This document shows, one piece after another, positions 1 through 6,283 of a stretch of 10,708 nt of DNA. Within the stretch, counting starts at the first letter, position 1, and each line of letters begins with the position of its first letter. The position numbers and the translations under genes were made by a program. Source of the stretch: SMWD01 sp051008895 (GTDB taxonomy: Bacteria; Pseudomonadota; Gammaproteobacteria; Steroidobacterales; GCA-2729495); NCBI GenBank assembly GCA_051008895.1, contig JBPCXI010000226.1, positions 1-10,708 of the forward strand, given 5' to 3'. The notes under the pieces were generated by a model. It was not told where the DNA came from. It searched no databases and saw nothing but the letters and a program-made list of their open reading frames with translations.

Positions 1-2372
1 CGGACGTAAGGCTGGCGACGATTTTCGGGTTCGAACAACGCGCGCCGTTCGACCTCGAGCCCGTCGCGGCTCAGCTCGTTGTAGCTCGTTACGCTCCAGA
101 CGTCCGTCGCGACGCCCATCGCCTCGAGCATGTCGCGCGCTTTCAACACCTCCGTCATGATCGCGCCGCTGCCGAACAAATGCGCCTTGCGTCCGCCTTG
201 CGCCTGCTGCTCGGATCTCGCGTAGCGATACATGCCGCGGACAATGCCTTCGCCGACGCCGTCCGGCATTTTCGGCATCGCGTAGTTCTCGTTGTGAATC
301 GTGATGTAGTAAAAGACGTTTTCCTGCCGTTCGTACATCCGCCGAATGCCTTCGCGGACGATGACCGCGAGCTCGTAGGCGAACGCCGGGTCATAGCTAA
401 GAAGGTTCGGCACCGTGTTCGCGACGACCTGCGAGTGTCCGTCCTCGTGCTGCAGACCCTCACCGTTCAGCGTCGTGCGCCCGGACGTACCGCCGAGCAG
501 GAATCCGCGCGACAGCATGTCGCCGCAGCTCCAGATCATGTCGCCGACGCGCTGGAAACCGAAAATCGAATAGAACACGTAAAACGGAATGGTCGGCACG
601 CCGTGCACGGCATACGCGGTGCCCGCGGACAGGAAGGATGCCATCGCGCCGGCCTCGCAGATGCCTTCCTGCAATATCTGGCCGTCTTCGGCCTCGCGGT
701 ACGGCATCAGCGTGGTGCTGTCGACCGGCCGATACTTCTGGCCTTCGGGCGAGTAGATGCCGGCCTTGCGAAACAGCGCCTCCATGCCGAACGTACGTGC
801 CTCGTCGGGCACGATCGGCACGACGTAACGGCCGAGTTCGTCGTGATCGAGCAGCTTCGACAGCATCCGCACGAACGCCATCGTCGTCGACAGCTCGCGG
901 TCGCCCGAGCCTTCTATCTGGTCGCGAAACACGCTGAGTTCCGGTGCCTTCAGCGACGGGCAGTCCACGACGCGCCGCGGCCACGGGCCGCCGAGTTCAC
1001 TGCGGCGCGCATTGAGATATTCGAGTTCGGGACTGCCGGCAGGCGGCCGATAGAAGTCCGCGCGGGCTGCCGCATCGTCATCGAGATCGATGGCGAGGCG
1101 GTTGCGGGTATCGATGCGTTCCTCGCGACTCAGGTTCTTCTTCTGGTGGACGGCGTTGGACCCCTCGTGTCCTTCCATACCGTAACCCTTGATTGTCTTG
1201 ATCAGGATCACGGTCGGGCCGTCCGTATTCTCGGCGGCGCGCTCGAACGCCGCGTAAATCTTCTTGTGGTCGTGCCCGCCACGGCGGATGCAGCGAATCT
1301 CTTCGTCCGACAGAACGCGCATGATCTCTTCGAGCTGCTCGTCGCCCGCGACCCAGTGGTCGCGGACTTCGGGGCCGCTCGAGACCGAATACATCTGGTA
1401 GTCGCCGTCGACCGCGCGCTCCATCCGGTCCTGCAGCACGTGCTCGTGATCGATTGCGAACAGCTTGTCCCATTCGCCGCTCCAGATCACCTTGATCACG
1501 TTCCAGGCCGCGCCGCGGAAGCTGCGCTCGAGTTCCTGGATGATCTTGCCGTTGCCGCGGACGGGCCCGTCGAGGCGTTGCAGGTTGCAATTGACGATCA
1601 TGACGAGGTTATCGAGCTGCTCGCGCGCCGCGATATTGATCGTACCCAGCACCTCCGGCTCGTCGGACTCCCCGTCACCGATAAATGCCCAGACCTTGCC
1701 CCCGTTGTCCGGCTTCAGGCCGCGGCGCTCGAGGTACTTCGCGAAGCGTGCCTGGTAGATTGCGGTCGGTGTCGACAGGCCCATCGACGCCGATGGCATT
1801 TGCCAGAAATCCGGCATGTTGCGTGGATGCGGATAGGAGGAAAGACCGCCGCCTTCCTGCAGCTCACGCCGGAAATTCTCGAGCTGCGTGTCACCGAGGC
1901 GGCCTTCCAGGTACGCGCGCGCGTACACGCCCGGCGCTGCATGCGCCTGGATGCAGACGAGGTCGCCGCCGTAGTCGTCCGTCTTGTTGCGGAAAAAATG
2001 ATTGAGGCCGACTTCCATCATCGTCGCGGCCGAAGCATAGGTGCCGATGTGGCCGCCGACGCCGGTACCGCTGTCGTATCCTCGCAGCACCATCGCCATC
2101 GCGTTCCAGCGCAGGATGTTCTCGATCCGGGCTTCGAGTTCGATGTCGCCCGGGTAGGCCGGCTGCTGTTCGAGCGGTATCGTATTGCGATACGGCGTAT
2201 TCAGAGTCGCGCTGTCGACGATAATGTTCTCGTCGGCGAGATAGCTTTGCACCGCACGAAAAACCGCTTTGGCCCGGTCCGGCCCCTCGGCTTGCAATAG
2301 CGACTCCATCGACTCGAGCCACTCCTGCAACTCGACGTCTTGAGCGACGATTTCCGCTCGTCTTGAAACCAT
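1..2372 (-). CDS. aceE: Pyruvate dehydrogenase E1 component, homodimeric type (3' end cut by window edge)
   Basis: This is the thiamine-diphosphate (ThDP) E1 subunit of the pyruvate dehydrogenase complex. It decarboxylates pyruvate and acetylates the lipoyl groups of E2 (AceF) in the cytoplasm. The minus strand reads open from 2372 to base 1, giving about 790 residues of a family that is about 890 long; E. coli AceE has 887. The ThDP/Mg motif is GDG at 232-234, with N263 and Q265 in NCNLQ, matching E. coli D230/N260/Q262. H409 in AVHQKK matches the mobile-loop H407. DEARTFGME, GGTSGRTTLNGEGLQHEDGH and YYITIHNENY are family signatures. An in-frame ATG lies at 2381, but the GAGGAG site is only 1 base from it and 10 bases from the ATG at 2372, so I prefer 2372. 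The N-terminal 60 residues differ strongly from E. coli AceE. aceF would be expected just beyond the left edge, but it is not visible. The identification is secure. Confidence 0.96.
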   Translation of the reverse strand, partial: MVSRRAEIVAQDVELQEWLESMESLLQAEGPDRAKAVFRAVQSYLADENIIVDSATLNTPYRNTIPLEQQPAYPGDIELEARIENILRWNAMAMVLRGYDSGTGVGGHIGTYASAATMMEVGLNHFFRNKTDDYGGDLVCIQAHAAPGVYARAYLEGRLGDTQLENFRRELQEGGGLSSYPHPRNMPDFWQMPSASMGLSTPTAIYQARFAKYLERRGLKPDNGGKVWAFIGDGESDEPEVLGTINIAAREQLDNLVMIVNCNLQRLDGPVRGNGKIIQELERSFRGAAWNVIKVIWSGEWDKLFAIDHEHVLQDRMERAVDGDYQMYSVSSGPEVRDHWVAGDEQLEEIMRVLSDEEIRCIRRGGHDHKKIYAAFERAAENTDGPTVILIKTIKGYGMEGHEGSNAVHQKKNLSREERIDTRNRLAIDLDDDAAARADFYRPPAGSPELEYLNARRSELGGPWPRRVVDCPSLKAPELSVFRDQIEGSGDRELSTTMAFVRMLSKLLDHDELGRYVVPIVPDEARTFGMEALFRKAGIYSPEGQKYRPVDSTTLMPYREAEDGQILQEGICEAGAMASFLSAGTAYAVHGVPTIPFYVFYSIFGFQRVGDMIWSCGDMLSRGFLLGGTSGRTTLNGEGLQHEDGHSQVVANTVPNLLSYDPAFAYELAVIVREGIRRMYERQENVFYYITIHNENYAMPKMPDGVGEGIVRGMYRYARSEQQAQGGRKAHLFGSGAIMTEVLKARDMLEAMGVATDVWSVTSYNELSRDGLEVERRALFEPENRRQPYV

Positions 2373-2382
2373 TGATTTCATA

Positions 2383-2388
2383 CTCCTC
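2383..2388 (-). promoter_or_regulatory. Ribosome binding site of aceE
   Basis: GAGGAG on the minus strand is a strong Shine-Dalgarno match. It lies 1 base before the ATG at 2381 and 10 bases before the in-frame ATG at 2372. The second spacing is the workable one, so this site favours the shorter protein. Confidence 0.6.
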
Positions 2389-2422
2389 GACAGGACCGCG
2401 GCCGGCTTGTAGCGTAGTTGTG

Positions 2423-2452
2423 TTGCGGCCGAATGTGGATAGTGGATTATAG
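2423..2452 (+). promoter_or_regulatory. Possible promoter for the hydroxy-acid dehydrogenase gene
   Basis: On the plus strand TTGCGG (2423-2428) and TTATAG (2447-2452) are separated by 18 bases and would give a leader of roughly 40 bases before the ATG at 2502. Both hexamers are only partial matches. The -10 lies on top of the minus-strand TATAAT, so the two divergent promoters would compete. This is a weak call made by eye. Confidence 0.2.
2446..2451 (-). promoter_or_regulatory. Candidate -10 box for aceE
   Basis: The minus strand reads TATAAT, a perfect sigma-70 -10 hexamer, in otherwise GC-rich DNA about 75 bases upstream of the aceE start. The best upstream hexamer at 18 bases spacing is TCGCCA, a poor -35, so an activator or an alternative -35 would be needed. 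The same bases on the plus strand could belong to an overlapping divergent promoter. Confidence 0.4.
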
Positions 2453-2501
2453 CGTAGCGGGCCGATGAGTGGCGAGAAGGACTATTAGTTAAGTCACATA
2501 A

Positions 2502-3722
2502 ATGACTGATAAAAAAAGCTTTAATTTAGACGGTACTGACGATCTTGCAAGGCGACGGGCGCGCCGGCGGCTACTCCGCTTCGTGCTCGGCTCGCCCCTG
2601 GTCGCGAGCGCGGCGAGCCTGGCGGGGTGGTGGCCGGGCGGCGCACTCGCGCGTCCCGAACTGGCGGTGCCGGATTCGGCGCGCGGCGCCCTGGACGTAT
2701 TCCAGATCAAGGCCGCCGCGCAGCGCAAGATGGAGATCGCGGCGTGGCATTACGTCGTCAACGGCGCCGATGATGGCAAGACTATGGCCGCGAATCGCGA
2801 CGCATTTGACGACTGGCAGATTCGCGCCCGGCGGCTGATCGACGTCAGCCAGGTCGATACCGGCGTTACGCTGTTCGGGCAGCAATTGCGCTCGCCGATT
2901 CTGCTGGCACCGTGCGGCAACCAGCAATTCGTGCACGCCGACGGCGAGCTGGCAACCGCACGGGCGGCGGCGCAGCGCGGTCACGTGATGATCGCGTCGA
3001 CCGTCAGCAATTTCGCGATCGACGAGATCGCCGCGCAGTCCGACGGGTCGCTGTGGTTCCAGCTGTATTCGAGCGGGCAGGGCGGATTCACGCAATACCT
3101 GCTGCGGCAAGCGGAGCAGGCCGGCTGTCGTGTGCTGGTCCTGACCGTCGACGGGCCGACGATTGGTAATCGCGAGGGAGAGCGCTGGTTCCGCAGCCGC
3201 GGGTCGCAGGGGCGGGTGCGGATGGGCAATTTCGAAGGCTATGACGGCAAGAAGGGTGTCGGCGATCCGTCGATGACCTGGGACATCGTGCCTTGGTTGC
3301 GCGCAAACACCGATATGCCTGTCGTGCTGAAAGGGATCGTCACGCGGGAAGACGCGGCACTCTGCATCGAGCATGGCGTCGACGGGATCGTGGTGTCGAA
3401 TCACGGCGGCAGGCAGGAAGAGAGCGGCCGCGGCACGCTCGAATGCCTGCCCGAAGTCGCCGCCGAGATCGGCGGCCGTATCCCGGTGCTGATCGACGGT
3501 GGCTTGCGCCGCGGCACCGACGTGTTCAAGGCGCTGGCGCTCGGCGCCGACGCGGTCTGCATCGGGCGCCCCTACCTGTGGGGGCTCGGCGCGTTCGGCG
3601 AAGACGGCGTGGCGAGGGTGCTGGCGTTGCTGAGTGCCGAGCTGAAACGCATTATGCAATTTGCCGGGACTACGAAGCTGCCCGACATCGACGCGACGCG
3701 AATCGTCCGCCGCCAGTCGTAG
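2502..3722 (+). CDS. FMN-dependent alpha-hydroxy-acid dehydrogenase/oxidase with Tat-like signal peptide
   Basis: This 406-residue TIM-barrel flavoenzyme belongs to the glycolate oxidase / L-lactate dehydrogenase / flavocytochrome b2 family, which oxidises 2-hydroxy acids to 2-oxo acids. By comparison with spinach glycolate oxidase all main catalytic residues are present: Y84 (Y24), Y189 (Y129), D217 (D157), R224 (R164), K277 (K230), H301 (H254) and R304 (R257) in SNHGGRQ. The FMN-phosphate segments are IDGG (331-334) and GR (355-356). Residues 1-50 are an extra leader: an arginine cluster ending RRLLRF (22-27), a hydrophobic stretch of about 20 residues and ALA at 48-50 as a likely cleavage site. 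This looks like a twin-arginine signal and implies a folded, FMN-loaded periplasmic enzyme. It has no haem or cytochrome domain. No good ribosome site precedes the ATG, but the leader supports this start. The substrate (lactate, glycolate, mandelate or other) cannot be read from sequence. It is divergent from aceE. Confidence 0.9.
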   Translation: MTDKKSFNLDGTDDLARRRARRRLLRFVLGSPLVASAASLAGWWPGGALARPELAVPDSARGALDVFQIKAAAQRKMEIAAWHYVVNGADDGKTMAANRDAFDDWQIRARRLIDVSQVDTGVTLFGQQLRSPILLAPCGNQQFVHADGELATARAAAQRGHVMIASTVSNFAIDEIAAQSDGSLWFQLYSSGQGGFTQYLLRQAEQAGCRVLVLTVDGPTIGNREGERWFRSRGSQGRVRMGNFEGYDGKKGVGDPSMTWDIVPWLRANTDMPVVLKGIVTREDAALCIEHGVDGIVVSNHGGRQEESGRGTLECLPEVAAEIGGRIPVLIDGGLRRGTDVFKALALGADAVCIGRPYLWGLGAFGEDGVARVLALLSAELKRIMQFAGTTKLPDIDATRIVRRQS

Positions 3723-3736
3723 CGCCGTTTCCGGCG
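3723..3736 (+). terminator. Short hairpin directly after the dehydrogenase stop codon
   Basis: CGCCG-TTTC-CGGCG forms a perfect 5-bp GC stem with a 4-base loop, starting on the base after the TAG. There is no T-tract behind it, so it is not a full intrinsic terminator. It may protect the 3' end or pause transcription. Confidence 0.3.
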
Positions 3737-3812
3737 AGGTGGCAACGATTCGGCCACGATTCGCGGATTGCGACGTAGGCGCGCGCCAGCGCCTGCGCTA
3801 GCATCGACGGCG

Positions 3813-3833
3813 TTGTCACCTATCTTTGTCACC
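3813..3833 (+). repeat. Tandem direct repeat TTGTCACC x2 upstream of the membrane protein gene
   Basis: Two identical 8-mers, TTGTCACC, lie at 3813-3820 and 3826-3833, 13 bases apart start to start and separated by TATCT. They sit about 65-85 bases before the ATG at 3897. TTGTCA resembles a -35 hexamer, but no good -10 follows at the right distance. They could be a regulator site or chance. Confidence 0.35.
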
Positions 3834-3896
3834 GATCGCCCGCGCCGCACGGATGCGGCCCCCAGCTGGAACGGATATCTCCCGGGTAAACTCGCC

Positions 3897-4601
3897 ATGA
3901 CCGATACGACTTTGGACTCTGCGTCAGTCTCCACACGCATCGATGCGGTGCTCGTCTATCTCATTGCGGCCACGACCTTCGGACTGGCCGGCATGTGCTT
4001 CACCTGGTATGCGCGTACCGGCGAAATCGCGCTGCTGCTGCTCGGCTGGGTGACATTTGGCACCGCTTTCGACTTCTTCAGCCATATCCTCGGCGCCCAC
4101 TTCGCGCATCGCGAGAGTTTCTTGCGTCTTTACGCGCGCGTGAATTTCGCCGCGCTATGCTTCGGCATCCCGTTTACCGCGCTGGCGGGCTCATTCGTGA
4201 TCGCGGCGCTGGCGCCGGACGGATTCAACGCACGCCTGATCGCATTCTGGCCGCAGATCCTGTTCGGATCGCTCGCGTTTGGCGCGCTATTCCTCGTCGC
4301 CCGTTACCGAAGCTATGAGCATGGCGGAGCCGTCGGCTTTACGCTGGACAAGGCACACCGCTACACGCGCGCGATATTTATCGCCCGCCGCGCATACCTC
4401 GCGCTGGCGCTCGCGGTTGGTATCGCGGTCATGGTCGAGGGATTCGGCACGCTAATGGCATTCTGGGCCGCGCTGTTCGGGATTTCGTTCATCGCGACCG
4501 TGCCGCTGCACATCATGCACAAGCAAATTCCATCGATGCTGAGTGAAGCGATCACGTTGAATATCCTGGCGCACGGTTCCTGGCTTGTTTTCGTGCGCTA
4601 G
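3897..4601 (+). CDS. Multi-pass inner-membrane protein of unknown function, histidine-rich
   Basis: I do not recognise this 234-residue protein. Hydrophobic segments are visible at about 17-38, 44-66, 83-106, 113-135, 165-203 (long enough for two helices) and 216-233, suggesting six or seven transmembrane helices and almost no soluble domain. Histidines and acids cluster at helix ends: D59, H63, H68 and H71 (H-x4-H-x2-H), H142, H154, H205 and H208 in PLHIMH, and H226. Such a pattern could bind metal or haem, but no family histidine-box signature is complete. The frame is open upstream to 3768, but that part is a low-complexity Arg/Ala/Pro stretch. The ATG at 3897 puts a normal short cytoplasmic tail before helix 1. 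It lies 174 bases after the exported flavoenzyme gene on the same strand, so co-transcription is possible, and it converges with nadB. Confidence 0.75.
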   Translation: MTDTTLDSASVSTRIDAVLVYLIAATTFGLAGMCFTWYARTGEIALLLLGWVTFGTAFDFFSHILGAHFAHRESFLRLYARVNFAALCFGIPFTALAGSFVIAALAPDGFNARLIAFWPQILFGSLAFGALFLVARYRSYEHGGAVGFTLDKAHRYTRAIFIARRAYLALALAVGIAVMVEGFGTLMAFWAALFGISFIATVPLHIMHKQIPSMLSEAITLNILAHGSWLVFVR

Positions 4602-4611
4602 GCGGGGAACA

Positions 4612-4685
4612 GGGGCACTCTGCTTTTTTTTCGCACAGTTCGGGCAAAGGGCCCCGGGTCGGGCCAAAAAAAAGCAGAGTGTCCC
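4612..4685. repeat. Near-perfect 20-bp inverted repeat (REP/MITE-like palindrome) between convergent genes
   Basis: Arms 4612-4631 (GGGGCACTCTGC followed by eight T) and 4666-4685 (eight A followed by GCAGAGTGTCCC) are complementary at 19 of 20 positions; the one exception is a G-T pair in RNA. The 34-base centre contains a further GGCCC/GGGCC complementarity. The element fills the 83-base gap between the membrane protein stop (4601) and the nadB stop, whose CTA (4685-4687 on the plus strand) begins on the last arm base. The T and A tracts are on the loop side of the stem, so this is not a standard intrinsic terminator. The shape resembles repetitive extragenic palindromes mobilised by REP-associated (RAYT) transposases. 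It may still end or stabilise both transcripts. Confidence 0.8.
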
Positions 4686-6283
4686 TAAAACGGCGACGGA
4701 TTCAACACCGTGTCCACGGCGTCTTCGTCCGCGTACGCCTCCGGGTAATCCAGGTTGTAGTGCAGGCCGCGGCTCTCGTGGCGCGCCTGCGCGCTGCGAA
4801 TCGTCAGTTCGGCGATCAGCAGCAGGTTGCGCAATTCAATCAGGTCGTTCGTTACTTTGAAGTTACCGTAGTATTCGGCGACTTCGCCTTTCAACAATTC
4901 GACGCGATGAAGTGCGCGCTCGAGCCGCTTGTTCGTCCGCACGATGCCGACGTAATCCCACATGAAGCGCCGCAGCTCGTGCCAGTTGTGTGAGACGACA
5001 ATCTGCTCATCCGGGTCGGTCACGCGGCTTTCGTCCCACGCCGGCAGCGGCGGAGGTTCAATGACGCCGGCCGCGAGTTCCGCCGCGATACTGTCGTGCG
5101 CGGCGGCGGCGAAGACAACGCACTCGAGCAGCGAATTGCTCGCGAGCCGGTTGGCGCCGTGCAGACCGGTATGCGTACATTCTCCGACCGCGTAAAGGCC
5201 TGGCACGTCCGTGCGTGCGGACAGGTCGGTACTGACGCCGCCGCAGGTGTAGTGGGCCGCCGGCACGACCGGAATCGGATCCTGCGTCATGTCAATGCCG
5301 AACTCGCGGCAACGCGCCGATATGTTCGGAAACATTTCCAGGATTTCGTCTGCGGGCTTGTGACTGATGTCGAGAAAGACGCTGTCATAGCCGCCGCGCT
5401 TCATCTCGTAGTCGATAGCGCGCGCGACGATATCGCGTGGCGCGAGTTCCGCACGCTCGTCGTGATCGGGCATGAATCGCTTACCGTCGGGCAGCAGCAG
5501 GTGGCCGCCCTCGCCGCGAACTGCCTCCGAGATCAGGACCGATTTCGCGTGCGGATGGTACAGGCAGGTCGGATGGAACTGCACGAACTCGAGGTTCGCG
5601 ACGCGGCAGCCTGCGCGCCATGCCATCGCGATACCGTCGCCGGTCGCGGTGTCCATGTTGCTCGTATACATGTAGACCTTGGATGCACCGCCGGTCGCCA
5701 GGACGACGACGCGCGCCGCGAGGGTTCGAACTTCTTTGGTATTGCGGTCCAGCGCGTAGGCGCCGAGGCAGCGATTGTGCTGCGTGTCGCCGAGCTTTGC
5801 TGTGGTAATCAGGTCGATGACAATCTGATCGACATGCACGTCGATTCGCGGGTTATCCGCGATCATGTCTCCCAGCGTCGACATGATCGCGCCGCCGGTC
5901 GCGTCGGCCGCGTGGACGACGCGCCGATGACTGTGACCGCCCTCGCGGGTCAGGTGCAATTCGGCGTCGTCTTCCGCGTCGATACGGGAGAATGAGATGC
6001 CGAGATTGGTGAGCCATGAGATGCAATCCGGTCCGTTCCTGACCGTGAGCTCGACGGCGTCGCGATTGCAGAGCCCCGCGCCGGCAATCATCGTATCGCG
6101 CGCGTGTTCGGCCGGCGAATCGCCGGGGCCGACTGCTGCTGCGATTCCGCCCTGAGCCCAGTTGCTCGAGCTCTGGGTCATCGGACCTTTCGCGATCAGC
6201 GAGACGGTATGACCGGAATCCGCCAGCCGCAGCGCTAGCGACATGCCGGCGAGTCCGCCGCCGATTATCAGTACGTCATTCAG
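4685..6283 (-). CDS. nadB: L-aspartate oxidase
   Basis: This FAD flavoprotein oxidises L-aspartate to iminoaspartate, the first step of de novo NAD synthesis in the cytoplasm, and passes it to NadA. The protein is collinear with E. coli NadB (540 residues) and would have 532 residues from the start chosen here. Visible features are the dinucleotide fold with GGGLAG near residue 10, HLTREGGHSHRR, the VLATGGASKVY flavin segment, NLEFVQFHPT, RGEGG, ELAPRDIVARAID, PAAHYTCGGV, GLHGANRLASNSLLE and a C-terminal helical domain with WDYVGIVRT. No ATG, GTG or TTG lies between the conserved N-terminus and a GTG at 6421, which would add 46 Arg-rich residues inside nadA. I place the start at CTG 6283, which overlaps the nadA stop as CTGA. 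Translation is probably coupled to nadA. The function is certain; the start codon is not. Confidence 0.95.
   Translation of the reverse strand: MNDVLIIGGGLAGMSLALRLADSGHTVSLIAKGPMTQSSSNWAQGGIAAAVGPGDSPAEHARDTMIAGAGLCNRDAVELTVRNGPDCISWLTNLGISFSRIDAEDDAELHLTREGGHSHRRVVHAADATGGAIMSTLGDMIADNPRIDVHVDQIVIDLITTAKLGDTQHNRCLGAYALDRNTKEVRTLAARVVVLATGGASKVYMYTSNMDTATGDGIAMAWRAGCRVANLEFVQFHPTCLYHPHAKSVLISEAVRGEGGHLLLPDGKRFMPDHDERAELAPRDIVARAIDYEMKRGGYDSVFLDISHKPADEILEMFPNISARCREFGIDMTQDPIPVVPAAHYTCGGVSTDLSARTDVPGLYAVGECTHTGLHGANRLASNSLLECVVFAAAAHDSIAAELAAGVIEPPPLPAWDESRVTDPDEQIVVSHNWHELRRFMWDYVGIVRTNKRLERALHRVELLKGEVAEYYGNFKVTNDLIELRNLLLIAELTIRSAQARHESRGLHYNLDYPEAYADEDAVDTVLNPSPF

Noticed and set aside
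180..2300. 706-codon plus-strand open frame antisense to aceE
   Set aside because: The opposite strand encodes unmistakable AceE throughout. The frame gives a His/Arg/Val-rich, domain-free product typical of antisense shadows in GC-rich genes.
2571..3659. 362-codon minus-strand open frame antisense to the hydroxy-acid dehydrogenase
   Set aside because: The plus strand carries a complete flavoenzyme with every catalytic residue; the antisense product shows no recognisable motif.
3768..3896. N-terminal extension of the membrane protein to 3768
   Set aside because: It would add 43 Arg/Ala/Pro-rich residues with no signal features. The ATG at 3897 places helix 1 normally.
4612..4685. Reading the inverted repeat as a canonical rho-independent terminator
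   Set aside because: The T tract lies at the loop side of the stem rather than after it on either strand, so it does not fit the standard form, although it may still affect 3' ends.
5096..5995. 299-codon plus-strand open frame antisense to nadB
   Set aside because: It is a shadow of nadB with no domain pattern, and it has neither an upstream ribosome site nor a promoter.
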